A stretch of 64,000 nt of DNA, taken from Cellulophaga sp. HaHaR_3_176 (lineage in GTDB: Bacteria; Bacteroidota; Bacteroidia; Flavobacteriales; Flavobacteriaceae). The position numbers and the translations under genes are program-made. The stretch spans positions 798,001-862,000 of the forward strand of contig NZ_CP058990.1 in assembly GCF_019021925.1 (NCBI RefSeq), given 5' to 3'. A model generated the notes under the pieces. That model was not told where the DNA came from. It ran no database searches and worked only from the letters and a program-made list of their open reading frames with translations. This document shows, one piece after another, positions 17,754 to 26,040 of the stretch. How positions within the stretch are numbered: the stretch's first letter is position 1; each line of letters opens with the position of its first letter.

Positions 17754-18575
17754 TTAACCTATTACGTGGTCTTCAATAATTTCTTCGTAGGTGGTTTGGT
17801 AGTTTTTAGGAAGCTTATTTTCTTTAGGCAATACCGCTAAATAACGCTCTTCATTAGTAGTGTAAACTCTTTTAAACAGAGGCGTAAAAGTGCCCACTCT
17901 TTTTAAAACCTCCTCTACAAACTCATCATGATGTACTAAATCACTACTACCTAAATGGTATATTCCACTTTTGTTTTTACTGATTAAATAATGAATTTGC
18001 TGTGTTAATTTGCTGTCATGGGTAACATTCATTACTAAATTAGGAAATATTTCTACAGGTTCGTTATTAGAAATGCCTACTTTCATTGCCTTTACTCGAG
18101 GTGATCCATTACCAAAAACCATAGGAACTCTTAAAATAGCCATTTTATCTTTTGGAATTCTAAGTAACATGTTCTCTATTTTTATTTTAAGCCTACCATA
18201 AATACTATTAGATAATGTTTTATCATATTCATAAGATGGATATTTGCTATATGCATCAAATACATTTGCAGAAGATATAAAGTATATTTTACATTTTCTT
18301 TTTAAAACATATTCTACAATATGTTGGTGTGCTATAATTTGAGCGGGAAAACTACCTCGCAAAGCAGATACCACAAAATCAGGTTCCACTTTTTCAAGAA
18401 TATCATAAATATCATCTTCTTCTAAATTGTACTTAAAAAATTGCTTGTTTTTTTCAAAAGACCGCCTAGCAGCATTGTAGGTGCCATAAGTGTTAAAGTA
18501 GTTACATAACTCTTTATAAATAGCATTACCTATAAAACCACTGGCTCCAAGTATTAGAATTTTTTTTTTGTCCAA
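17754..18575 (-). CDS. NAD(P)-dependent SDR-family epimerase/dehydratase
   Basis: This is a 273-residue extended short-chain dehydrogenase related to RmlD/NAD-dependent epimerases. The nucleotide-binding motif is ILILGASGFIGNAIYKEL at the N terminus. The strand-4 motif is YFISSANVF, and the active-site YxxxK appears as IYGRLKIK. RVPMVFGNG and YHLGSSDLVHHDEF follow as in sugar-nucleotide reductases. The substrate is unknown. It starts four bases after the glutaminase stop in a minus-strand group with gcvT and glsA, with no clear metabolic link between them. Confidence 0.8.
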   Translation of the reverse strand: MDKKKILILGASGFIGNAIYKELCNYFNTYGTYNAARRSFEKNKQFFKYNLEEDDIYDILEKVEPDFVVSALRGSFPAQIIAHQHIVEYVLKRKCKIYFISSANVFDAYSKYPSYEYDKTLSNSIYGRLKIKIENMLLRIPKDKMAILRVPMVFGNGSPRVKAMKVGISNNEPVEIFPNLVMNVTHDSKLTQQIHYLISKNKSGIYHLGSSDLVHHDEFVEEVLKRVGTFTPLFKRVYTTNEERYLAVLPKENKLPKNYQTTYEEIIEDHVIG

Positions 18576-18578
18576 ATA

Positions 18579-19493
18579 TTAAAAAATTGATTGCCCAGTT
18601 GCTGTAGTTAATTTTTCTAAAGCTTCCATGCCAAGTTTTGAGTTTCCTTTTTTGTTAAGCCCGGGAGACCATGTTGCAACACATAATGTATTTGGTAAAA
18701 GAGCAACAATGCCACCACCAACACCACTTTTGCCAGGTAAGCCTACTTCAAAAGCAAATTCACCTGCTTCATCATAAAAACCACAAGTTAGCATAAGGGC
18801 GTTTAAACGTTTAACTTGGCCTGTATTTAAATATGTTTTATTCTGTAAACATTTGCCTCTGTTCATAAAAATGTAAAATACACTTGTAAGTTGTTTACAA
18901 TTCATTTGTAATGAACACTGATGAAAATAAAAATCAAGAACATCTTCGACGTTATTTTTTAAATTTCCATAAGCCTTTAAAAGATTGGCAGCGGCATAGT
19001 TATTAAAACCTGTTTCTTTTTCAGAAGCTGCTACTTTTAAATCAAAATTTATAGAGTCATCACCAGAAATTTTTCTAACATATGCCAAAAAATCTTCTTT
19101 TGGGTTTTTAAGATTAGAAATTAAAATATCAGCAACAACAATAGCTCCTGCATTTATTAATGGATTTCTAGGGATACCGTTTTCTAACTCTAAAAGAGAT
19201 AAATGATTGAATGGATCACCAGATGGCTCTACGTCAACACGTTGCCAAATAGTATCGCCTATTAAGCCTAAAGCCAAACTTAAACTTAAAACTTTAGAGA
19301 TACTTTGTATTGAAAATAACTCAAGAGAATCACCAACGGTATACTCATTTTTTTGAGCATCAATTAAATGTATTCCAAATTTTTTATCACTAATTTTAGA
19401 AAGCTCAGGTATGTATTTAGCAACAGAACCTTTATCCTTAGTCTCCTTAGCTTCATTATTTATTTGATTTAAAATTTCTTGATATGCGATCAT
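18579..19493 (-). CDS. glsA: Glutaminase
   Basis: This is a serine-dependent beta-lactamase-fold glutaminase that hydrolyses glutamine to glutamate and ammonia in the cytoplasm. The 304-residue length is standard. The catalytic SxxK is SIQSISKVLSL, and further motifs are GVEPSG-like DVEPSGDPFN, NPLINAGAI, NNYAAANLL, and LPGKSGVGGGIVALLPN. There is no signal peptide. Its start shares one base with the gcvT stop (19493), so the two are cotranscribed. Confidence 0.95.
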   Translation of the reverse strand: MIAYQEILNQINNEAKETKDKGSVAKYIPELSKISDKKFGIHLIDAQKNEYTVGDSLELFSIQSISKVLSLSLALGLIGDTIWQRVDVEPSGDPFNHLSLLELENGIPRNPLINAGAIVVADILISNLKNPKEDFLAYVRKISGDDSINFDLKVAASEKETGFNNYAAANLLKAYGNLKNNVEDVLDFYFHQCSLQMNCKQLTSVFYIFMNRGKCLQNKTYLNTGQVKRLNALMLTCGFYDEAGEFAFEVGLPGKSGVGGGIVALLPNTLCVATWSPGLNKKGNSKLGMEALEKLTTATGQSIF

Positions 19494-20578
19494 TATTTTT
19501 TATAAAATGGAAGCTTTACTACAGTAGCAGGTATTGCTTTTTTTCTAATTTGTATGTAGATTTTACTGCCTAGTGTCGAAAAATCTTTAGGAACATAACC
19601 TAAGCCAATTCCTTTACCCATTGATGGTGACATGGTACCAGAAGTTACAATACCAATTACATTTCCATCAGCATTTACAATTTCATAATCGTGCCTTGGA
19701 ATACCTCGTTCATCTAATTCGAAAGCTATGAGCTTTCTTTTAATACCTTCTTCTTTTTGTTTTGCTAAGTTTTCACTGTTTACAAAATCTTTACTAAATT
19801 TAGTAACCCAACCTAAGCCAGCTTCAAGTGGGGAAGTAGTATCGTTAATATCGTTTCCGTATAAACAGTAGCCCATTTCTAATCTCAATGTGTCTCTTGC
19901 AGCTAAACCTATAGGTTTAATTCCAAAAGCATCACCTGCTTCAAAAATTTTATTCCATACTTGTTCAACTTCATCATTTTTACAATAAATTTCGAAACCC
20001 CCAGAACCTGTATATCCTGTAGCTGAGATAATAACGTTATCGATACCTGCAAAATCAGCAACTTCAAAAGTATAAAAGCTAATTGCAGCTAAATCTACTG
20101 AAGTTAATGATTGCATAGCTTCAACAGCTTTTGGTCCCTGAATGGCCAATAAAGAATAGCCCTCAGAAATATTTTTCATATCAGCTTTAAATTCTTCATT
20201 GTATTTAGATATATGTGCCCAATCTTTATCAATATTAGAAGCATTAACAACTAATAAAAATTGCTCTTCTTTTATTTGATATATGATTAAATCATCAACA
20301 ATACCACCGGTTTCATTTGGCAAACAACTATATTGAGCTTTACCTATAGATAATTTAGAAGCATCGTTAGAGCTTACTTTTTGTATTAAGCTTAAAGCAT
20401 TAGGTCCGCTAATTAAAAACTCTCCCATATGCGATACATCAAAAACACCAACACTGTTTCTAACAGTCTCGTGTTCTAAATTAACGCCTTCATAAGAAAC
20501 AGGCATATTGTAACCAGCAAAAGGAACCAATTTAGCACCTAATTTTTCATGTATTTCCGTTAAAGCGGTATTTTTCAT
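19493..20578 (-). CDS. gcvT: Glycine cleavage system T protein (aminomethyltransferase)
   Basis: GcvT transfers the methylene group of aminomethyl-lipoyl-GcvH to tetrahydrofolate, releasing ammonia. The 361-residue protein carries [28 protein letters not shown], the folate-binding [34 protein letters not shown] and [18 protein letters not shown], all canonical. It is the first gene of a minus-strand run with glsA. A partial promoter (TAATTTTG, positions 20606-20599) lies just upstream. No glycine riboswitch fold is recognisable in front of it. Confidence 0.97.
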   Translation of the reverse strand: MKNTALTEIHEKLGAKLVPFAGYNMPVSYEGVNLEHETVRNSVGVFDVSHMGEFLISGPNALSLIQKVSSNDASKLSIGKAQYSCLPNETGGIVDDLIIYQIKEEQFLLVVNASNIDKDWAHISKYNEEFKADMKNISEGYSLLAIQGPKAVEAMQSLTSVDLAAISFYTFEVADFAGIDNVIISATGYTGSGGFEIYCKNDEVEQVWNKIFEAGDAFGIKPIGLAARDTLRLEMGYCLYGNDINDTTSPLEAGLGWVTKFSKDFVNSENLAKQKEEGIKRKLIAFELDERGIPRHDYEIVNADGNVIGIVTSGTMSPSMGKGIGLGYVPKDFSTLGSKIYIQIRKKAIPATVVKLPFYKK

Positions 20579-20598
20579 TCTAATAGTATTTAATGATT

Positions 20599-20606
20599 CA
20601 AAATTA
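20599..20606 (-). promoter_or_regulatory. Possible -7 element for gcvT
   Basis: On the minus strand TAATTTTG matches TAnnTTTG exactly, 20 bases before the gcvT start. No TTTG is found at the proper -33 distance, so this is tentative. Confidence 0.4.
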
Positions 20607-20771
20607 TTGAAAATAAGTTAGAATATTTCTATTCGTGTGATCTAATATTTTTTCATAATAAGAACTTTATTTTATTGTTTGTTTTGTGAATTTCTCAAAA
20701 AAATAAGTTGAAAGTGGTTATTTCATCGATTAAATGCTAAAATATTAGGAATTTGAATTAATCGAAGTTAT

Positions 20772-20800
20772 AATTGGTAATCCAATTTGGATAACCAATT
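20772..20800 (+). promoter_or_regulatory. Double operator-like palindrome upstream of alginate lyase 1
   Basis: Two imperfect copies of TTGGTTAACCAA lie head to tail here: AATTGGTAATCCAATT (20772-20787) and TTGGATAACCAA (20787-20798). Each differs by one base from the perfect palindrome before the second alginate lyase gene. They end about 22 bases before the ATG, where a repressor or activator could act. The TTGGTnnACCAA form resembles operators of FadR-type GntR regulators such as UxuR of E. coli. No such regulator is encoded in the window. Confidence 0.6.
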
Positions 20801-20821
20801 TTAACACTAATTTTTTGTATT

Positions 20822-22570
20822 ATGAAAAACACACACACAAACACCATTAATTCTAAAGCTTTTTTAAAGCTTTTAACAGTACCAATTTTAGCGCTAGTTT
20901 GCAATTGTGCTCCAAATGATCTTTCGCAAGAAGATGATTTACTGCAAGCAACTAAGGTTACAATCTCTGCTACTAATGCACAAACCATTCAGGCAGAGAA
21001 TTATGATAATATGAATGGAATAAAAACAGAAAGCACTTCTGATAGTGGAGGTGGTAGTAATGTAGGATGGATTGGAACAGGAGATTATTTAGAGTACAAC
21101 CTTACGGTGCCAGCTTCTGGAAGCTATAAGTTCGAATTTAGAGTAGCTTCAAAAACGAATGCATCTAAATTTGATTTTTATCAAGGTAATACAAAATTAT
21201 CTAATGTAAACAAACCAGCAACAGGCGGATATCAAAGTTGGATAACTACCTCAAAAACAGTAAATTTAACAGCAGGTACTAGCGTTTTAAAAATATTAGC
21301 TACAGGTGGTGGTTGGAATATTAACTGGATTAAAATTACACCTGTTGATGTAAACGATAATGGATCAACAGATAGTGAAAACTTGGCTTTAGGTAAAACA
21401 GCAGAGCAATCTTCAAATTATTCTTCTTCATTAGGTCTTGCAGGTTTGGCTATTGATGGTAATACCTCTGGAGCTTGGAGTCAAAAAAGTGTAACGCACA
21501 CGCAAAGCTCATCTTCACCTTGGTGGCAAGTTCGTTTAGGAGCAAATTACACTATAGGCGATATAGTTATTTGGGATAGAACAGATAGTTGTTGTACTGA
21601 AAGATTAAAAAACTTTGACGTTTTTGTTTATAATGAAGCGGGTACTCAAGTTTATAAAACTACAGTAACAAATTCTCCAAACCCATCTATGACTATAAGT
21701 ACAGGTGGTGTAACAGGTTCAAGAGTACGTATTAAATTAAAAAATACTAATGCTTTATCACTTGCCGAAGTTCAGGTTTTTAGTGGAGATAGCAATGGAG
21801 GTGGTGGTACCACAAATCCACCGACAGGTACTGCTTCAAAACCATCTGATTTAATGGATAACTGTAATCAATGGAAAATTACATACCCAGATGGTGAAGA
21901 AGATAAAACACTTTGTGGAGAATCAAGCAACGAGTATTTCTTTGTAAATAGTGCTAAAAATGGAATAGTATTTAAAGCGCCAATCCGAAGTAATAATGGT
22001 ACAACTCCGAATTCAGATTATGTAAGGTCAGAATTAAGAGAAAGAACTGAAGACGGTGGATCTGATATTTATTGGACAACAGACGGAACTCATGTTGTAT
22101 ATGTAAAACAAGCTATTACTCATTTACCTATAAACAAAAGTCATTTAGTAGCGACTCAAATTCATGGAGATAAGTCTGCCGGAATTGATGATGCTATGGT
22201 ATTAAGATTAGAAGATTCTAAATTATTTTTAAGTTTTAATGGTAATAAATTAAGAAGTGATGTTACTATAAAATCTAACTATAGTTTAGGTACTGTACAT
22301 GAGGTTATTTTTGAAGTGAAAAATGGTAAGCATTATTGTTATTATAGTGAGAGTGGAGATTTAAAAAGTAAGTACTTAAGTGGTAACGCATCTTCTTATT
22401 TAGTAAAAGATGGAAGCAATAGTGTACTTATGGATATAGATTATGACCAATCATATTTTAAAATAGGGAACTACACGCAAAGTAATGCAGAAGAAGAAGG
22501 TAGTGCTACAGGAAATTCTAATAATTATGGAGAAGTTGTTGTTTATGACTTTTTCGTTGATCATAATTAA
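20822..22570 (+). CDS. Alginate lyase PL7 with CBM6 and F5/8-type (CBM32-like) modules
   Basis: This is a secreted 582-residue modular enzyme that should cleave alginate by beta-elimination. The N-terminal signal ends at LALVCNC, and Cys29 is a possible lipid site. Residues about 50-175 form a CBM6 (IQAENYDNMNGI, GDYLEYNL, GGWNINWIKI). Residues about 187-325 form a discoidin-type module (LALGKTAEQSS, WWQVRLGANYTIGDIVIWDR). A Gly/Thr/Pro linker precedes the PL7 lyase domain from about 340 (RSELRERTEDGG, TQIHGDK, YFKIGNYTQSNAEEEG), with all three catalytic blocks intact. The QIH form is often linked to activity on guluronate. It is followed by a second lyase on the same strand and preceded by a double palindrome. 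Confidence 0.93.
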   Translation: MKNTHTNTINSKAFLKLLTVPILALVCNCAPNDLSQEDDLLQATKVTISATNAQTIQAENYDNMNGIKTESTSDSGGGSNVGWIGTGDYLEYNLTVPASGSYKFEFRVASKTNASKFDFYQGNTKLSNVNKPATGGYQSWITTSKTVNLTAGTSVLKILATGGGWNINWIKITPVDVNDNGSTDSENLALGKTAEQSSNYSSSLGLAGLAIDGNTSGAWSQKSVTHTQSSSSPWWQVRLGANYTIGDIVIWDRTDSCCTERLKNFDVFVYNEAGTQVYKTTVTNSPNPSMTISTGGVTGSRVRIKLKNTNALSLAEVQVFSGDSNGGGGTTNPPTGTASKPSDLMDNCNQWKITYPDGEEDKTLCGESSNEYFFVNSAKNGIVFKAPIRSNNGTTPNSDYVRSELRERTEDGGSDIYWTTDGTHVVYVKQAITHLPINKSHLVATQIHGDKSAGIDDAMVLRLEDSKLFLSFNGNKLRSDVTIKSNYSLGTVHEVIFEVKNGKHYCYYSESGDLKSKYLSGNASSYLVKDGSNSVLMDIDYDQSYFKIGNYTQSNAEEEGSATGNSNNYGEVVVYDFFVDHN

Positions 22571-22602
22571 GACAAGTATTAAATTGAGTTAATTAGTCAG
22601 AG

Positions 22603-22637
22603 AAAGGGTGTTTATAGAAATATAAACATCCTTTTTT
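22603..22637 (+). terminator. Terminator after alginate lyase 1
   Basis: AAAGGGTGTTTATA, loop GAAA and TATAAACATCCTTTTTT form a hairpin with a T run 33 bases after the lyase stop. It indicates that the two lyase genes are separate transcription units. Confidence 0.75.
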
Positions 22638-22722
22638 ATTTAAAAAATCAATTTATTAACATTAAAATGCTCTATATTTTAAGATTTTGTTGATATATGT
22701 GATTAATTTTTACGTAATTTGT

Positions 22723-22738
22723 AATTGGTTAACCAATT
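22723..22738 (+). promoter_or_regulatory. Perfect 16-bp palindrome upstream of alginate lyase 2
   Basis: AATTGGTTAACCAATT is a perfect inverted repeat 41 bases before the start codon of the second PL7 gene. The same core occurs twice, with one mismatch each, before the first PL7 gene, so a shared regulator is likely. The sequence class resembles operators of GntR/FadR-type uronate regulators. Confidence 0.65.
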
Positions 22739-22779
22739 TATGAATTGAAATACTTAAAAAATTTTAATATTAAGGCTTT

Positions 22780-23721
22780 ATGATGTTGATTAAGAATAAT
22801 GTAATTAGATGTTTTTTTATGAGCTTGTTTTTATTTGCTAATTTAAATTGCTCAGACAATGGAGATATGGCAGAAGATGTAATGCAAGAATCAGAAGAGG
22901 TTGCAACTCCTGAAGAAGTTGTTGAGCCTGAAGAAGAGATGCAGTCTGAAGATGATACCAATTCTGATGATGTAACTGGATCATTATTAGTACCATCAGA
23001 TTTGATGGGTAATTGTAATCAGTGGAAAATTACATACCCTGATGGGGAAGAAGATAAAACACTATGTGAAGAACCTAATAATGAATACTTTTTTGTAAAT
23101 GATGATGAAAGCGGTATTGTTTTTAAAGCTCCAATTCGAAGTAATAATGGTACAACACCTAATTCAAGTTATATAAGATCAGAACTTAGGGAAAGAACAG
23201 AAGATGGAGGTAGTGATATGTATTGGACAACAAACGGTAAACATGTCATTTACGTAAAACAGGCAATTACGCATTTACCAATTAATAAAAATCATTTAGT
23301 AGCAACACAAATTCATGGAGATAAAGAAGCTGGTATCGATGATGCCATGGTTTTAAGGCTAGAAGGTTCTGATTTGTTTTTAAGTTTTAATGGAAATAAA
23401 CTTAGGAGTAATGTAGCTATAAGCTCTAATTATTCTTTAGGAACAATACATGAAGTTATTTTTGAAGTGATTGATGATAAGCATTATTGTTATTATAGTG
23501 AAGATGGTAATTTGAAAAGTAGTTATGAAGATGGAAATGCATCATCTTATTTAGTAGAAGATAACGGTAACCCTGTTTTAATGGATTTATATTATGATGA
23601 GTCTTATTTTAAAATAGGTAACTATACTCAAAGTAACGCAGAAGAAGAAGGTAGTGATACAGGACTTGAAGCTAATTATGGAGAAGTTGTTGTTTATGAT
23701 TTTTATGTTAATCATGAATAA
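22780..23721 (+). CDS. Alginate lyase PL7, surface lipoprotein
   Basis: This 313-residue lipoprotein consists of a signal peptide (LFLFANLNC), an acidic Glu/Asp-rich spacer of about 40 residues starting SDNGDMAED, and one PL7 lyase domain. The spacer beginning fits a surface-export signal, so the enzyme is probably tethered on the cell surface. The catalytic blocks RSELRERTEDGG, TQIHGDK and YFKIGNYTQSNAEEEG are intact. From NCNQWKITYPDGEEDKTLC to the end it is nearly the same as the PL7 domain of the upstream gene, so the two arose by duplication, and the carbohydrate-binding modules were lost or gained in one copy. ATG at 22783 is an equally likely start. Confidence 0.92.
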   Translation: MMLIKNNVIRCFFMSLFLFANLNCSDNGDMAEDVMQESEEVATPEEVVEPEEEMQSEDDTNSDDVTGSLLVPSDLMGNCNQWKITYPDGEEDKTLCEEPNNEYFFVNDDESGIVFKAPIRSNNGTTPNSSYIRSELRERTEDGGSDMYWTTNGKHVIYVKQAITHLPINKNHLVATQIHGDKEAGIDDAMVLRLEGSDLFLSFNGNKLRSNVAISSNYSLGTIHEVIFEVIDDKHYCYYSEDGNLKSSYEDGNASSYLVEDNGNPVLMDLYYDESYFKIGNYTQSNAEEEGSDTGLEANYGEVVVYDFYVNHE

Positions 23722-23736
23722 GTAAAATTAAAATTA

Positions 23737-23781
23737 AAATTAAAAAGGGTATTCAGAAAACTGGATACCCTTTTTAATTTT
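23737..23781 (+). terminator. Bidirectional terminator between alginate lyase 2 and thrC
   Basis: AAAATTAAAAAGGGTAT, an AAAA-containing loop region and ATACCCTTTTTAATTTT form a long stem flanked by A and T runs. It serves the plus-strand lyase gene and the minus-strand thr operon. Confidence 0.85.
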
Positions 23782-23794
23782 GTGCAACATAATC

Positions 23795-25090
23795 TTATAG
23801 ATTACTTTGAACTAAAAATTGTTTTAGTTCATCATAGGTTGCAATATGTATAGATTTTTTCTTCTTCTTCATTTGCTTGATAATGGTATCAGGCAATTCA
23901 ATGTTTTCATTAATAGTATCTTCAACAATATCTAAAAATTTAACAGGGTGAGCTGTTTCTAAGAAAATGCCATAGTTGTTAGGGTTTGTTTCTTGATATT
24001 TTTTAAGACCTAAGTAACCAACAGCTCCATGTGGGTCAGCTACATAGTTATAGTCGTTATAAAGCTCAATCATTGCTTTTTTAGTTTCATCATCATTAAA
24101 TGAATATGACGATAAACTTTCAGATAACTTGGTAAAATCATCATTAAAAATATGACGAATACGAACAAAATTACTTGGGTCTCCAACATCCATAGCATTC
24201 GATATTGTTGCTGTAGATGGTTTAGGATCGTAACTTTTTGTTTCCATAAAACGAGGTACAACATCATTTACATTTGTAGAAGCAATAAAATGCTTTACAG
24301 GCATACCTAATTTTTGAGCAATCATACCAGCACATATGTTTCCAAAATTACCACTAGGGATAGAGAAAACAATATCATCAACCTTTACTTGTTTGTATGC
24401 GAATAAGTAATAGAACAATTGTGGTAACCACCTAGCTACATTAATTGAATTTGCAGAGGTTAATTGCATTTTGTTAGTTATTTCTGAATCTAAAAATGCA
24501 GTTTTTACCATAGTTTGGCAATCATCAAACGTACCATCTACCTCTAATGCTGTAATATTTTGACCAAGTGTAGTTAGCTGTTTTTCTTGAATATCACTCA
24601 CTTTACCACTTGGGTATAAGATAACAACTTTAACACCTTTAACACCTAAAAAACCATTAGCAACAGCGCCACCAGTATCACCAGATGTAGCAACCAAAAC
24701 GGTAATTTCATCATCACTCTCTTTTGAAAAATAACCTAAACAGCGTGCCATGAATCTAGCACCAACATCTTTAAAAGCTAGGGTAGGGCCATGAAAGAGC
24801 TCTAACGTAGCAATAGTATCAGATATATCAATTACAGGAAAATCAAAGTCAAGTACTTCTGCTAAAATTTCTTTTAATTCTTTCTCAGGAATTTCATCAC
24901 CAACAAATTGATGAATGGCTTGATATGCAATTTCTTCATTTGAAAGATTTTCTATTGTATCAAAGAAGTCTTTAGGTAAAGGAGTAATTGATTCTGGAAA
25001 ATATAACCCTCTATCTGGAGCTATACCTTTAATTACCGCATTTTTAAAATTGGTAATCGGAGCTTTTTTATTAAGACTATAAAAGTTCAT
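23795..25090 (-). CDS. thrC: Threonine synthase
   Basis: ThrC converts O-phosphohomoserine to threonine with pyridoxal phosphate, the last step of threonine synthesis. The 431-residue protein shows the N-terminal DRGLYFPESI, the cofactor lysine in PTLAFKDVGARFMARC, the phosphate loop VATSGDTGGAVANGF, NSINVARWLPQLFYYLF, and FSIPSGNFGNICAGM, all standard for the short ThrC class. It is the last gene of the thrABC operon, 13 bases after thrB. Confidence 0.97.
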   Translation of the reverse strand: MNFYSLNKKAPITNFKNAVIKGIAPDRGLYFPESITPLPKDFFDTIENLSNEEIAYQAIHQFVGDEIPEKELKEILAEVLDFDFPVIDISDTIATLELFHGPTLAFKDVGARFMARCLGYFSKESDDEITVLVATSGDTGGAVANGFLGVKGVKVVILYPSGKVSDIQEKQLTTLGQNITALEVDGTFDDCQTMVKTAFLDSEITNKMQLTSANSINVARWLPQLFYYLFAYKQVKVDDIVFSIPSGNFGNICAGMIAQKLGMPVKHFIASTNVNDVVPRFMETKSYDPKPSTATISNAMDVGDPSNFVRIRHIFNDDFTKLSESLSSYSFNDDETKKAMIELYNDYNYVADPHGAVGYLGLKKYQETNPNNYGIFLETAHPVKFLDIVEDTINENIELPDTIIKQMKKKKKSIHIATYDELKQFLVQSNL

Positions 25091-25103
25091 AACGTTATTT
25101 TTA

Positions 25104-26030
25104 CTAAATAATTTTTATTCCTTTTGCATTTATTTTTGAGACGTGAATGTCGTAGTCAATTCCAATTTTATCATACACATCAGTCATTGCTTTAGCAACA
25201 TTATTGGCTATAGCCTCGCCCTTGCTTAGTGCATATATAGATGGGCCAGAGCCAGAGATACCACAACCTAGAGCTCCTGTTTCTAAAGCTTTTTCTTTTA
25301 CTTTATCAAAACCAGGAATCAATATTGATCGAATAGGTTCTACAATATGGTCTTCTAAAGATCTACCAATTAGCTCATAATCTTCAGTAAATAAACCGGC
25401 AATTAATCCTCCGACATTTCCCCATTGTTTTATACCATCTTCTAAAGAAATAGTTGTTTTTAAAATTCGTCTAGAATCAGATGTTTTAACTTCTATTTGA
25501 GGATGAATTACTGTAGCATATAATTCAGGCGGAGTATTTATTTTTACAACATCTAAGGGGGTATAACTTCTAACAAGTGTAAAACCTCCGAAAATTGCAG
25601 GAGCCACATTATCGGCGTGGGCAACACCACTAGCTAAGCGTTCACCTTCCATTGCAAATTTAACCAATTGTAAAGGTGTAAATGGCTTTCCAATTAATTC
25701 GTTCATTGCCCAAACAGCACCGGTAGAACTTGCTGCACTGCTACCAATACCGCTACCAGCTTTTATTTTTTTATAAATTTCAATTTCAAAACCACCGTCA
25801 TAATCACTTTCTGCAAGCAATGCTAAACCGGCCACGCCAGCTACATTTTGCAATGTTTCCATTGGTAAATTTTGACCAGTAAGTTTTGTTATTTTTATAC
25901 CCTTTTCAACAGTTTTTTTAACAACCATTTCGTCGCCAACAGCATCTAATGCGAGTCCTAAAACATCAAAGCCACAAGAAACATTTGCTATAGTTGCCGG
26001 GCAGAAAACTCTAATTTCATTTGATTGCAT
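25104..26030 (-). CDS. thrB: Homoserine kinase
   Basis: ThrB is a GHMP-superfamily kinase that phosphorylates homoserine. The 308-residue protein has the N-terminal FCPATIANVSCGFDVLG, the ATP loop IKAGSGIGSSAASSTGAVWAMNEL, and the C-terminal glycine motif GALGCGISGSGPSIYAL, all intact. It is the middle gene of the operon, 10 bases after the aspartokinase/homoserine dehydrogenase and 13 bases before thrC. Confidence 0.97.
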   Translation of the reverse strand: MQSNEIRVFCPATIANVSCGFDVLGLALDAVGDEMVVKKTVEKGIKITKLTGQNLPMETLQNVAGVAGLALLAESDYDGGFEIEIYKKIKAGSGIGSSAASSTGAVWAMNELIGKPFTPLQLVKFAMEGERLASGVAHADNVAPAIFGGFTLVRSYTPLDVVKINTPPELYATVIHPQIEVKTSDSRRILKTTISLEDGIKQWGNVGGLIAGLFTEDYELIGRSLEDHIVEPIRSILIPGFDKVKEKALETGALGCGISGSGPSIYALSKGEAIANNVAKAMTDVYDKIGIDYDIHVSKINAKGIKII

Positions 26031-26040
26031 AGTCCTAAAA

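Noticed and set aside
20579..20760. Glycine riboswitch upstream of gcvT
   Set aside because: None of the conserved purine-rich cores or the tandem aptamer layout is visible.
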